Part shown: positions 56,801 to 64,000 of the stretch, piece after piece
Layout: each line of letters begins with the position of its first letter
How positions within the stretch are numbered: position 1 is the stretch's first letter
Assembly (NCBI GenBank): GCA_033675265.1
Contig: JAUJYZ010001255.1
Coordinates: 513,165 to 577,164 of the forward strand
DNA from: Actinostola sp. cb2023
Lineage: Eukaryota > Cnidaria > Anthozoa > Actiniaria > Actinostolidae
Length of the DNA stretch: 64,000 nt
Reading direction: 5' to 3'
Program-made: the position numbers and the translations under genes
Notes under the pieces: generated by a model
Database searches by the model: none
What the model was told of the DNA's origin: nothing
What the model saw: only the letters and a program-made list of their open reading frames with translations

Positions 56801-59800
56801 AGGTTGAGGAGAGAAAAGAGAGGGAAATGGGAAAGGAGAGGAGGGAAAGTGGGAAATACTGGGTTTCAATCTGCTGATAAAATCTCATTATCTAACCCCA
56901 AATGGTGGTCATTAACACTGACAACCATGTTCTATCAAGCAGAGCAGATGAATGAATGTAAAGTGAGAAGGTGAGATGCAAAGGACATCTGTATATATTC
57001 AGTTTCAGCCTCTAAGGTCTACTTATATTATGCCTATTATACTCACCTTTTGAAGACATCTCCAAGAAATTCATCCCCAAATTCTTCAACAATTTTCACA
57101 GAAACTGATGCATCATTTTCAATTAAATACTTTGCGATGTCCTCCTTTTTACCAAGACAAGCACCATATAAAGGTGAATGTAAATCAATCATTACAGGTC
57201 TGTCATCGGTACCTTCAGCACAAATTGGCGGAGGGTTTATATTTATCCTCTTTTTGACAAAAAGCTTCACTATATCGAGGTGTCCTTCAAGGGCTGCAAT
57301 GTAGAGTAAGTATTGCCCACTCTTTTGAAGTATTGAAGGCTTTTGGTTAATTAAAAATTCTACAACATTAACATGTCCATTCTGGCATGCAAGGTCAACT
57401 GGAGATTCATTGAGTCTATCTAAGTTCTTGTCTATCTCAGCTCCTTTGGACACTAGAAGTTTGACAACATCTATATGTCCATTTATGCACGCTTCACAAA
57501 GTGGTGTGAGAAGTTCTTCAGACATTTTATTCACCTTGGCACCAAATTTTATTAGTTGCTGCACAACGTCAACATATCCATTGGCTGATGCAATATGAAG
57601 CAAGTCTAATGAAGTATCTGTGGAAACTCCAGATTCTTGAGAGTTTCCCCCACGGATAATCTTTAGAGTCTCATCCTGATTGTAATAGGTAATGTCACGA
57701 AGCTCACTTAGGTTGCCTGATATGCATGCTTGCTGAAGCTGTTTTATCAAACCTGTTGCAGGCAAATGAGAAATAATACAATTTTAGAGAGTGCTTCTGT
57801 TTCAGCAATTTGATCTCATTTTTTCAATATTTTCCATAATTGTTTCTGACTCTTAATTGTGTTGTAATGCTACTACATGTATATAGCTGTTCTGGTTAAA
57901 TATTTTCACTCACTAAGCGAGATATGCAAGCATAAGTGCAAGCAAATTAAGCAAAAGAAGCCTTACATGTACATTGTACATGTACATATTTACCATGTAA
58001 CTGTGAAAACAGCTAGACCCAACACATTTGCATAAACATAAGCATAAACATATATAAACAATCATAAACTAATGCTTGCAATTGTGTGGGTCAGCTTTTC
58101 ACTGTGCACAAGTTTCTTATATGCTTGCATCGTAGACAGTGTGAAAACCAGGCTTACCTAAAGGTTATTACTACCAAGAGATTGGCACTGTCGTTTAATT
58201 GGTCTACAAGTAATGGGGCCTGGGATTTGCAATTTCTTGGGGATAAATGAGTATTAGTTCCCTTTTTGTTTGACGCAGTCCAATATATTGCTAATATCCA
58301 CTGAGTATAATATAATATACAGTCTATACCTCACTAGCCTGCGAATACAGACACTTTTTTACGCTCGCCACAGGGGTCTCCCGAAAGAAGCGTCTGTGGA
58401 GTGAGGCCCACATTCCTGTACTGTGACGTCATTTTGGACCCGATTCTGGTCCAAGAAGCTGATTGGTCAGCTTGCTGGTAATCGCATTATTTGCATAAAT
58501 TAAACTCAACGACCAGAACAAAATATTACAATGTCGAGCCGCGGGCGATTGCATCGGACTTATCATATGCACAGATGAATAAAATCATGTTCTACAATAA
58601 GTTTGATTGCCGAATCAACAAACTCAGGCCGTTTGGAAGTAGTGTTCACAACATGAGCGGCTGTGTTGTATCAGATTTACAACACGAGCTGTCATGACCT
58701 CAGAGGTCACAGTACAGGAATGTGGGCCTCACTCCGCAGACGCTTCTTTCGGGAGACCCCTGTGGCGAGCGTAAAAAAGCGGCTGTATTCGCAGGCTAAT
58801 ACCTCACATGCAAGTATAGCAAATAACTATAATAGAAAGCTATATATATGTATAACCATGCAGTGTTACCTAGATTTAAGCTTACTATATATTAACTATA
58901 AATATAATATATTTAAGCTTATTAGTTAATGATATTGATCATTGAAAGAAGCTGTGTCTTTGACAATTAATTGCTCAGTTGGGAATTCGTGTATTTTGAT
59001 TACATCACAACCAGTAAGAGGCAGTACAACTCCTAACCAACTACATGTAGTAAATCACCAATTACTGAAATAGGCAATATAAACTTACTCAGTTGCTTAT
59101 TAAAATAAGCTTAACTTACATATCAAATATTAAGCTTAGGCCAAGAGAATGAAAGTCATAGATTTGCGTCCGGACAATTTTGAAAACAGATGAGGCTTTT
59201 TTCATTATTCATTATTCATTATAACGCAAGTACAAGGTCTTTATTGACTTTGAAGTCTTTTTACATCGTTTATGCACCCCTACCCGGAGGGGGGGTTTGG
59301 GGGGTGGTTGTGGATCACTTTGACTTGCCGTAACTCCACTCCATTTTGTTGAATTTTCAAAATTTAAACTTTGAAAATCAGCAGGCATGCATACTAGTTG
59401 TTGGAGTGAAAATAAGACCAATGTATTTGTTTTAACTACCTTTTACGAGTCAATCTTCTTTACACGAATGGATCTTAAAATTTCGAGCTAATTTACACAT
59501 TCACGTGCCGAACGTTTTATTTTGAAAAAAAAAAAAAATTTTTTTTCTCGATTTGTATCATAAATAACAAAGAACACATCTTGTCTAAAATGGTAAGTTT
59601 TTGAAAATCCAACGAAATCGAGCGGAGTTACGGCAAGCCAAAGTGATCCAGATTTCTATACATGCCAACTAGATGTGTTGAGGTGGCTTTTCTGGTGTGG
59701 ATGATTTGGAACTTACATTTGGGTGATGAAGGAGAAGTGCCTTTTTTGTGCAAATAATGATTTTTTTTGTAAATAAGCTTAATGAAAGTTTTCGGCGGTA

Positions 59801-60147
59801 GCTTTCGGTGCATGCGGGCGGTGGACGCAAATCTATGACTTTCATTCTCTTGGCCTTATTGGACTTACCATAGAATAATGATCAACAACAATCACCAAGA
59901 TCAAACAGGATATCAAATATATTTCAAGAAATGCGATTGCAATTTAACCGTTTAATAGATAAGCTTACATGACAACGTGTACATGTACGGCAAGGATCGG
60001 ACATCGATCCGAGTCACGATGACTAATGACAGCGCAGTAACAAGTTTACATGTAAAATGCACCATGTTAAGCTTACATGTAAGCTAAGTTTACTTTCGCT
60101 TCACTGCATGATCGCCTTTGTCTGCTTGGTGACATACCTTCATTCAT
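38587..60147 (-). CDS. LRRK1: LRRK1-type leucine-rich repeat kinase (ROCO protein), complete
   Basis: I joined 24 coding exons; every GT/AG junction keeps frame, giving 2338 aa. Exons (high to low): 60147-60138, 57752-57047, 56675-56388, 54918-54624, 53792-53550, 53219-52999, 51500-51391, 50968-50865, 50195-50052, 49953-49780, 49150-48893, 48778-48619, 48136-47913, 47413-46904, 46392-46254, 46103-45665, 44946-44736, 43662-43432, 42796-42572, 42394-42058, 41861-41680, 41512-41390, 40875-39409, 38802-38587 (stop TAG). Order: ankyrin, LRR, ROC GTPase, COR, kinase, WD40-like, as in LRRK1; there is no LRRK2-type armadillo region. Kinase wording ([37 protein letters not shown]) is closest to LRRK1. 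Vertebrate LRRK1 phosphorylates Rab7 in endosomal trafficking; a similar role here is inferred. Two short upstream ORFs overlap the start (60175-60140 and 60155-60144). Confidence 0.93.
38932..39190. mobile_element. candidate small element with a CRE-centred palindrome, LRRK1 intron 23
   Basis: GTGCTACTTGAACGAAAATC (38932) pairs with GATTTTCGTCCAAGTAGCGG near 39190. Between them, 39033-39064 is a perfect 32-bp palindrome, GGGTTGAGTAGATGAC and its complement, whose centre is TGACGTCA. Confidence 0.6.
42058..46103 (-). CDS. LRRK1: LRRK1 exons 16-20: protein kinase domain
   Basis: Glycine loop GGGGAGEV (1313-1320), catalytic lysine in VAVK (Lys1333), catalytic loop YRDLKADN (Asp1506; HRD reads YRD), and the metal-binding motif DYG in place of DFG (1529-1531), a ROCO-kinase hallmark. 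[10 protein letters not shown] follows. All catalytic residues are present, so the kinase is predicted to be active. A Ser/Gly/Arg-rich insert of roughly 60 residues (exon 17) separates the lysine strand from helix C. Confidence 0.93.
43693..44560. repeat. GGT/GAT-rich minisatellite in LRRK1 intron 17, interrupted by an insertion
   Basis: An 83-bp segment with GTCTGAGCGAGGACGATAAC and CCGGCGCCTTTGGAC is present at about 43693-43775 and again at 44240-44320, with one change. Diverged units (GTGAGGACGATAATGGTGAT) continue to about 44420, then GGT/GAT runs to 44560. Confidence 0.85.
43782..44223 (+). mobile_element. Helentron-like non-autonomous element (HINE candidate)
   Basis: Starts AGTCGGGCTTCCTGTGGAAG. 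Near its other end is GAAGCCCGACT (44192-44202), the exact reverse complement of the first 11 bases, followed by the stem-loop ACGCTAGAAGAGCGT (44205-44219), CTAG and T. Asymmetric inverted ends with a terminal 3' hairpin and no target duplication fit Helentron-derived elements. It has no open frame. The 5' part is shared with 25985-26115; the 3' hairpin layout with 21735 and 24923. Confidence 0.6.
45080..45500. repeat. (CACCAT/CAGCAC)n and (ATC)n in LRRK1 intron 16
   Basis: CACCACCATCAG-type repeats at 45080-45345 and (ATC)n at about 45450-45480. His- and Ser/Thr-rich frames on one strand and Val/Gly-rich ones on the other are artefacts. Confidence 0.95.
45665..48778 (-). CDS. LRRK1: LRRK1 exons 12-16: COR domain and linker
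   Basis: Residues about 852-1300, the C-terminal-of-ROC dimerisation region. Recognisable parts are [22 protein letters not shown] and [14 protein letters not shown] Ser/Pro-rich insertion lies within exon 14 (about residues 1005-1060). Exon 16 has a Cys/His cluster (CPRC, C, C, C, CPYH) before the kinase, which might bind zinc. Exon 16 ends inside the kinase N-lobe. Confidence 0.87.
46690..46870. repeat. degenerate GTTCGGAAG-type short repeat in LRRK1 intron 14
   Basis: Words such as AGCATTCGCGTAAAGTTCGG, GGGTACAGTTCGAAAG and AGCATTCGGGTAAAATTCGG recur with a spacing of roughly 20-25 bp. Confidence 0.6.
47608..47892. repeat. pentanucleotide array (CACAG)n to (CACCG)n in LRRK1 intron 13
   Basis: CACAG units (about 47608-47690) change abruptly to CACCG units with occasional CAAAC (47691-47890). 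The array stops only about 20 bp from the 5' splice site of exon 13 (exon edge 47913). Confidence 0.96.
48893..50968 (-). CDS. LRRK1: LRRK1 exons 8-11: ROC (Ras-of-complex) GTPase domain
   Basis: Residues about 645-851. Nucleotide-binding motifs are present: P-loop [14 protein letters not shown] (Lys663, Thr664), switch [11 protein letters not shown] (Asp720, Gly723) and the G4-type THVD (778-781, replacing NKxD as is usual in ROCO proteins). The P-loop is split by intron 8. The sequence predicts a GTP-binding domain that is likely active. Confidence 0.92.
49464..49718. mobile_element. MITE, 255 bp, LRRK1 intron 10
   Basis: TAAGGTGCGGTAATACGAGC ... CGTATTACTGCACCTTTA, with most of the element forming a long imperfect hairpin (GCAACTTGTCGCGCAA/TTGCGCGACAAGTTGC in the centre). 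It is preceded at 49387-49434 by a separate hairpin, CCATGTTGGTGGA/TCCACCAACATGG. Confidence 0.78.
50246..50553. mobile_element. tandemly triplicated MITE of the ATAGAGTCG family, LRRK1 intron 8
   Basis: CACTCATATTGGAGTTTGAT starts at 50246, 50341 and 50436 (period 95 bp). The last unit ends CCCACTCATATGAAAACAAC then TCTAT, the terminus of the element at 38102-38314. Confidence 0.85.
51391..56675 (-). CDS. LRRK1: LRRK1 exons 3-7: leucine-rich repeats
   Basis: Residues about 240-625. At least ten LxxLxLxxNxL units are readable, such as [112 protein letters not shown] and [20 protein letters not shown]. For exon 7 I chose the donor at 51390 (CCAG/GTAGGA) over an upstream GTAAGA because only it keeps frame with exon 8. 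Intron 6 is almost wholly an 11-bp minisatellite; intron 3 holds two MITEs. Confidence 0.9.
51574..52970. repeat. 11-bp minisatellite (CAATACTAGTG)n in LRRK1 intron 6
   Basis: About 1.4 kb of CAATACTAGTG with CAATACCAGTG and CAATACCATAGTG variants. It starts about 75 bp upstream (gene sense) of exon 7 and stops about 30 bp from the exon 6 donor, so nearly the whole intron is repeat. Higher-order blocks recur (compare about 52480-52650 with 52760-52945). Confidence 0.97.
54330..54432. mobile_element. copy of a small palindromic MITE (family at 63118)
   Basis: CCTTTGAAATTCAAAGAGCA ... GGTTTTGATCAGAGGTCACT ... GGAGCCCTTCAATTAT matches one half of the element at 63118-63256. Confidence 0.65.
55150..55467. 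mobile_element. MITE, 318 bp, LRRK1 intron 3
   Basis: CCAGAGGGGGTACTCAGGGT then TATCAGTGACGGGGAGGTGC at the left, with the reverse complement ending CTGAGTACCCCCCCTGGG at the right. Arms are about 45 bp. The interior is made of TTTTTGGGG-type words. Confidence 0.82.
55589..56010. mobile_element. MITE, 422 bp, long copy of the family at 36979
   Basis: ATTAGCCATTAC...GAGCAGGGGACTGGGAACGA at the left and GTCCCAGTCCCCTGCTCATT...GTAATGGCTAAT at the right. About 150 bp of left interior matches the 189-bp copy; the remainder includes an inner inverted pair GTTGTCCAGCC/GGCTGGACAAC. Confidence 0.8.
57047..60147 (-). CDS. LRRK1: LRRK1 exons 1-2: start and ankyrin repeats
   Basis: Exon 1 contributes only ATG AAT GAA G (60147-60138). 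Exon 2 (residues 4-239) carries about six ankyrin repeats, for example [58 protein letters not shown] and [19 protein letters not shown]. The start is fixed by the phase-1 junction that yields [12 protein letters not shown]. Other ATGs in exon 1 hit stops. Intron 1 is 2.4 kb and hosts three transposon insertions. Confidence 0.9.
58335..58798. mobile_element. MITE, 464 bp, with 9-bp target duplication ATACCTCAC
   Basis: Left end TAGCCTGCGAATACAGACAC then TTTTTTACGCTCGCCACAGG; right end is its reverse complement ending TATTCGCAGGCTA. Arms pair over about 95 bp. Perfect direct repeats ATACCTCAC flank it (58326-58334 and 58799-58807). A duplication of 8-9 bp fits hAT- or Mutator-type transposases. 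It has no transposase frame and lies in LRRK1 intron 1. Confidence 0.88.
59139..59857. mobile_element. outer DNA transposon with 34-bp inverted ends containing a nested MITE
   Basis: GGCCAAGAGAATGAAAGTCA then TAGATTTGCGTCC at the left matches perfectly the inverted end GGACGCAAATCTATGACTTT then CATTCTCTTGGCC at the right. The second copy of the 31284 family (59311-59660) sits inside it. Confidence 0.78.
59311..59660. mobile_element. MITE copy, 350 bp (family of 31284), nested
   Basis: TGGATCACTTTGACTTGCCG ... GAAATCGAGCGGAGTTACGG then CAAGCCAAAGTGATCCA. The interior GCAGGCATGCATACTAGTTG and TTTTACGAGTCAATCTTC also match. It lacks the outer AATAAGCCAGTTCACGC ends of the 500-bp copy. Confidence 0.8.
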
Positions 60148-60639
60148 AGCTCCATAGTCGCTCCAAAATCTTCATTTGAATCATCTCTGCCAATGCTGGC
60201 TGGTAAAAGAGAAATTGAACATTCCGGAAATGCACACTTCTTGGAAATTTCTAAAACAAACTTACAAAGTTACTTGGCTTGGCAGGAAGACTGGTGAGGA
60301 ACGGGACAGTGCGGGACTTCTGCGCGGGTTGTCCCGAGAGAACAAAATAAAGAGATTTTCACTTTGTTTTTAACACTTCTTTTGTATTCATCGTTTTTGA
60401 ACGTTTTAAGAAGACTTTTAGAATAAAACTATGCACTTCCCTTTATTTACATCATGAAAATAAGCAAGTTTACATGTACATCCATTTCTTCCTCACCTCC
60501 CCCTCCCTTGATCGCTGATCAATAAATTTTCAACCGTTTGGGCCTCCTGTGTGTCTCCATATTTGGTATCAAATCTTTGATTTCCCGGATGTACACTTGG
60601 CGCGAAAATCTCGTCGCGTTTGCACATCAACAAGACAAG
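60148..60639. promoter_or_regulatory. shared divergent promoter region of LRRK1 (minus) and SMC5 (plus)
   Basis: Only 492 bp separate the two start codons, which face away from each other. Close to the SMC5 start is TTGGCGCGAAAA (60598-60609), which contains the E2F-type core TTTCGCGCC on the minus strand. No TATA box is obvious for either gene. The transcription starts are not determined. Confidence 0.6.
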
Positions 60640-63600
60640 ATGTCGAAGCGAGGAATCGGCGTGAAAAAAGAGATTTCTTCTTCGAAAAAAGCTCGAAAGT
60701 CCATAGTGACCCCACATTTCAAAGTAACAAAGCCATCTACCACTAAAGGTTTCGTTGATGGAGCTATTGTGAGGGTGAAAATGAAGAATTTTTCGTAAGT
60801 TTGTGCTGGTGTGAAATGCCAGTCACTGTCAGTTCGAAACGCGAAACTCGTGTCAATGAAAGACTTTAATGTATATCCTTTGCTTTGCAGTACATACGAT
60901 GAGTGTGAATTCACTCCTGGACCACATTTAAACATCATTGCTGCGCCAAACGGTAAGGATAAGGAGTTGACTCGCAGCTCTGTCAGTCATTCTCATGCTC
61001 ACAGCTCAGTCATTCATTAACGCGAATAATTTCATAGTTTAACTATTGAAAAGTCAGTCTGATATTGTACTTTATTGTATAAAGCAAAGGGTAATATCTT
61101 ATAATAATAATAATAACTAGTCGTTTCTAATAGAAAGTGAAGTGCTGCGAGTTGAATTAGTTGCAAAATGTAACTGTGCACATTCTGCCATTCATTCTAC
61201 ATTTCAGCAAATGACATGACTATTTTAAAGTTCATTTGTATGTTTGGGCTTCCTGTGCTTCAAATTGGCGACACAATATTGTGGCTTCTGTCGAGTGATA
61301 AACCATGAATTTATTTCGCTTGATAATACACATCTTTCTTTTCGTCACGTTTAAGCAAAAGCCAGTCTTGAATATTAGTACGTACTACACTGAAGAATAT
61401 AAGGAGCTGAATATTATGCACAGTAGTATTTTAGTCCAACTTGAAACAGTCGATGCGAGGTAAAATAAAGAATTTGCCGTCATCGTAGAACGAACTTTGA
61501 CGGCTTCTGCTCCATTATTATTAGTAAATTACCTTGAACATATACCGGTAGATGAATAAAAATTGAACCTCTAGATTATAGATGTGTAGACGACCAGCAA
61601 TAAATTATTGGTGTTTGTTTATCAGTTCTAGCACCATTACGTATCATGGCGAACTTTCATCATCCCCCCTGTACACAGCTGGTAGACAATCTCGCCAAAT
61701 ATTCACTGTTAATAGTCACTGAACATGTCAAGCTTTCGCTTTTTCCGAGTGTAAGTACAATGCAACCAAGGAGAACGTTTCACATTTGAGCCACCATGTT
61801 GTTGTTATTACCACTGCTGATCATAAGTACTGCGGGCTCCGAAAATCATCTAAACTAACACAAGCTTACATGGCTCAAAGGGAGAGCACTTTGTAATTAA
61901 TTTTAATTTTAGTGATTTGATTCCATGTTTAAATAAAGTTCATTCATTCATTCATTCAAATCTTGATTGTAGCAAATATGAAAATCCACCACAGGAACCC
62001 CATCTCAACACAGGAAACCCAATATTAGTTTCTACTAATACTTTAATAGAAAGAGTTGACTGTTCCTTTGGGACTATTATATACTTGTATAGTGTCATTG
62101 CATGTATGCAAATTGTATGTTATAGGAACTGGGAAGTCATCAATAGTGTGTGCTTTGTGTCTTGGTCTTGCTGGTCATCCAAGATTACTTGGAACAACAA
62201 ATGAGGTATACAGTTTACATGCAATCAATAATGTGTGCATGCATTCTAAACAATATTTATTTGTTGAAGTTAGAGAATATTAGTATTGGAGAATCAGTGA
62301 TTGAAAGTTACAATATTTTCAGAAAAGTTCTGATGAGTGGTGTTTTACCATTATTGGTTAAAAACCTTGTTGATTGACAACTTGAAAATAGTAATTTTCC
62401 AAACAAAGCATTAGTTGGTGATACTGGTAATTGTTTTCAAGATTTTCATATTCACTGTACATGTAGGTGGGAGGATTTGTAAAGCATGGTCGTTCTCAAG
62501 CAATGACAGAGGTTGAATTGTAAGTACAGTAATACACATTTCTAGAGATATACTGTATATGGGGAGCAAGGGTGGCCGAGTGGTGAGAACACTCCTCTCA
62601 CTGCTGTGGTGCCTGGTTCAATTCATGGACCGGGCGCTTCATGTGAATTGAGTTTGTCAGTTCGTTCTCTCCCTTGTTTCGAGGGTTTTTCTCCGGGTAC
62701 TCTGGTTTTCCTCCCTCAATAAAAACGAATTAGTGAGATGAGTGTTGGGTGTATAGAATATAGAATGTACATTTAGTAAGAAGTGAGTGTGAGAGTCGTG
62801 TCCCCACTAGCAGTACTGCTATAAACACTGACACAGAAATTTATTTTATTGTTTTTGTACTAACTGTGCATTCTGAGGTTTTACAATTAGTTATTTTAAA
62901 CATTTTCTCTTTCATTTTATTGTTCATACATCATACATGTAGGTTTAACTCAAATGGACCAAACTATGTAATAACAAGAGAAATCTTTCGAGAAGGGAAC
63001 AGGTCAACATGGAAATTAAACGGGAAACCCTCTACTTTGCGAGAGGTAATTGCTTAGGACTTGAAACTTCCACCAATATACTGTGCGACTAATATTATGC
63101 CATTAAGTGTCTAAAATTGAAGGGCTCCCCACAAGAACGACGTAAGTGATCTCTGATCAAAATCTAAATTCTCCTTGAGATTCTATGAATTTGAAAGGAG
63201 AATTTGGGTTTTGATCACAAGTCACTTACTCCATTCTTGCAGGGAGCCCTTCAATTGCAACTTGTCTCTCTTTGTGCCAAACAAAATGGAGTGTGATGAT
63301 ATACATGTACTTAGTTGTACATTTGTATATGGTGTGCCTGGGTAATTTCAATAAATTGCATTCCCAAGGTTGTACATGTACATGAATGATGTTTTTGATT
63401 AAAACTTGAAAATGTAATTTCTCACAGGTGCAAGACTTGAGAATCCAGTTGAATATTCAGCTTAACAACCTGTGTCAATTTTTACCACAGGTGAGTAATT
63501 TTTAGAAAAATACTTTTAAGAATATTTTAGCATTCAATTTTTCTAAAAATTATAATCCAAATCTCTTCTTATACATGTACATGTACTTAATTAATATGAT

Positions 63601-63702
63601 TTAGACATCTATTTTCCATATTTATTTTTGATTTAACAGTTTAAAGTAGAGGAGTTTGCTAAAATGACACCTCAGCAGCTTCTACAGGCCACAGAGACTG
63701 CA
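60640..63702 (+). CDS. SMC5: SMC5, structural maintenance of chromosomes protein 5, N-terminal part
   Basis: Seven in-frame exons, 193 residues so far: 60640-60794, 60891-60952, 62126-62205, 62467-62519, 62943-63045, 63428-63490 and 63640-63702; the gene continues past the right edge. After a basic Ser/Lys-rich leader come GAIVRVKMKNF, TYDECEFTPGPHLNIIAAPN and the Walker A motif, split by intron 2 and completed as GTGKSS (Lys76), then IVCALCLGLAG and the SMC5 features GGFVKHG, ITREIF, LNNLCQFLPQ and FKVEEFAKMTPQQLLQATE. SMC5 pairs with SMC6 in the nuclear complex that resolves recombination and replication intermediates. The ATG at 60640 has A at -3; upstream ATGs in the same phase are in the promoter region. 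About four fifths of the protein lies outside. Confidence 0.95.
62565..62840 (+). mobile_element. tRNA-derived SINE in SMC5 intron 4
   Basis: Starts GGGGAGCAAGGGTGGCCGAG. Box A-like TGGCCGAGTGG (62573-62583) and box B GGTTCAATTC (62615-62624) are spaced as in a tRNA gene. The tRNA-unrelated body follows (GTTCGTTCTCTCCCTTGTTT, TCCGGGTACTCTGGTTTTCC), then a tail. The polymerase III promoter boxes are nearly canonical. Confidence 0.78.
63118..63256. mobile_element. palindromic MITE, 139 bp, SMC5 intron 5
   Basis: TTGAAGGGCTCCCCACAAGA ... TTGCAGGGAGCCCTTCAA. Inner arms GTGATCTCTGATCAAAATCT and GGGTTTTGATCACAAGTCAC pair imperfectly. Related copies are at 54330 and 63748. Confidence 0.75.
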
Positions 63703-63747
63703 GTAAGTACACATATTGGAAGAGCAAATCATAGAAAATTATAACTG

Positions 63748-63842
63748 AAAGGGTTCCTGCAAGAACGAAGTGACTTGTGATCAAAATCCAAATTCTCCTT
63801 TGAAATTCAAAGAATCTCGAGGAGATTTTAGATTTTACTTTC
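63748..63842. mobile_element. partial copy of the 63118 MITE family
   Basis: GAAAGGGTTCCTGCAAGAAC then GAAGTGACTTGTGATCAAAA and AATTCTCCTTTGAAATTCAA match one arm of the 63118 element. The other end is diverged or missing. Confidence 0.65.
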
Positions 63843-64000
63843 ATGTATGTTGCTCTCTGTTTCCATCAAATTCAATAAAAAAGATCATGGGTGGATGCTT
63901 TAACCCTTTGACTCCCACGGCGCCCGAAACCGCTCGTAAAAATCGATACTGCTTTGAAAAATTCTAACTTTCTGAATTTTCGTAACATCGATCTCATGAC

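Overview
This is animal nuclear DNA. Every coding block is split by GT/AG introns or is a rhodopsin-type receptor, and the genes are metazoan (LRRK1, SMC5, a class A GPCR, a membrane-anchored DUF885 protein). Short exons, AT-rich introns, an intronless orphan GPCR, and very dense small palindromic transposons and tandem repeats suggest a marine invertebrate. A cnidarian, probably an anthozoan, is my best guess, but it is inferred from gene style and not proven. There is no bacterial, plasmid or phage content and no CRISPR array.

Layout. 1-1972: the last intron (filled by a 46-bp minisatellite) and last exon of a DUF885 gene that starts left of the window. 2137-5535: a 95-bp repeat, then about 30 near-identical copies of a 92-bp satellite. 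8636-16736: a complete seven-exon DUF885 paralogue (797 aa, type II membrane protein with an HExxPGHH metallopeptidase motif). Its first intron holds a decayed exon 1 of a third copy. 17830-19572: a 12-bp minisatellite that runs into the 3' end of a GPCR gene on the minus strand (19372-20595). 20.6-38.6 kb: no host gene that I can support, but a dense collection of transposon remains: a LINE endonuclease fragment, Helentron-like ends, nested DNA transposons with target-site duplications, and perfect palindromes.

38587-60147 (minus): a complete LRRK1-type gene. I assembled 24 coding exons that stay in frame for 2338 residues with the order ankyrin, LRR, ROC GTPase, COR, kinase, WD40-like. 60640 to the right edge (plus): the first seven coding exons (193 aa) of SMC5, head-to-head with LRRK1 across about 490 bp that probably form a shared promoter with an E2F-like site.

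The genes do not form a functional pathway: two tandem membrane-anchored DUF885 hydrolases, an orphan receptor, a large signalling kinase/GTPase and a chromosome-maintenance ATPase. The most notable points are the third, relic DUF885 copy inside its sister's intron, a GPCR whose cytoplasmic tail is written by a minisatellite open in all three frames, a 29-bp palindrome with its own 8-bp target duplication that shares termini with a 464-bp MITE, and a small family with Helentron-like asymmetric ends. I found no clearly new defence or metabolic system.
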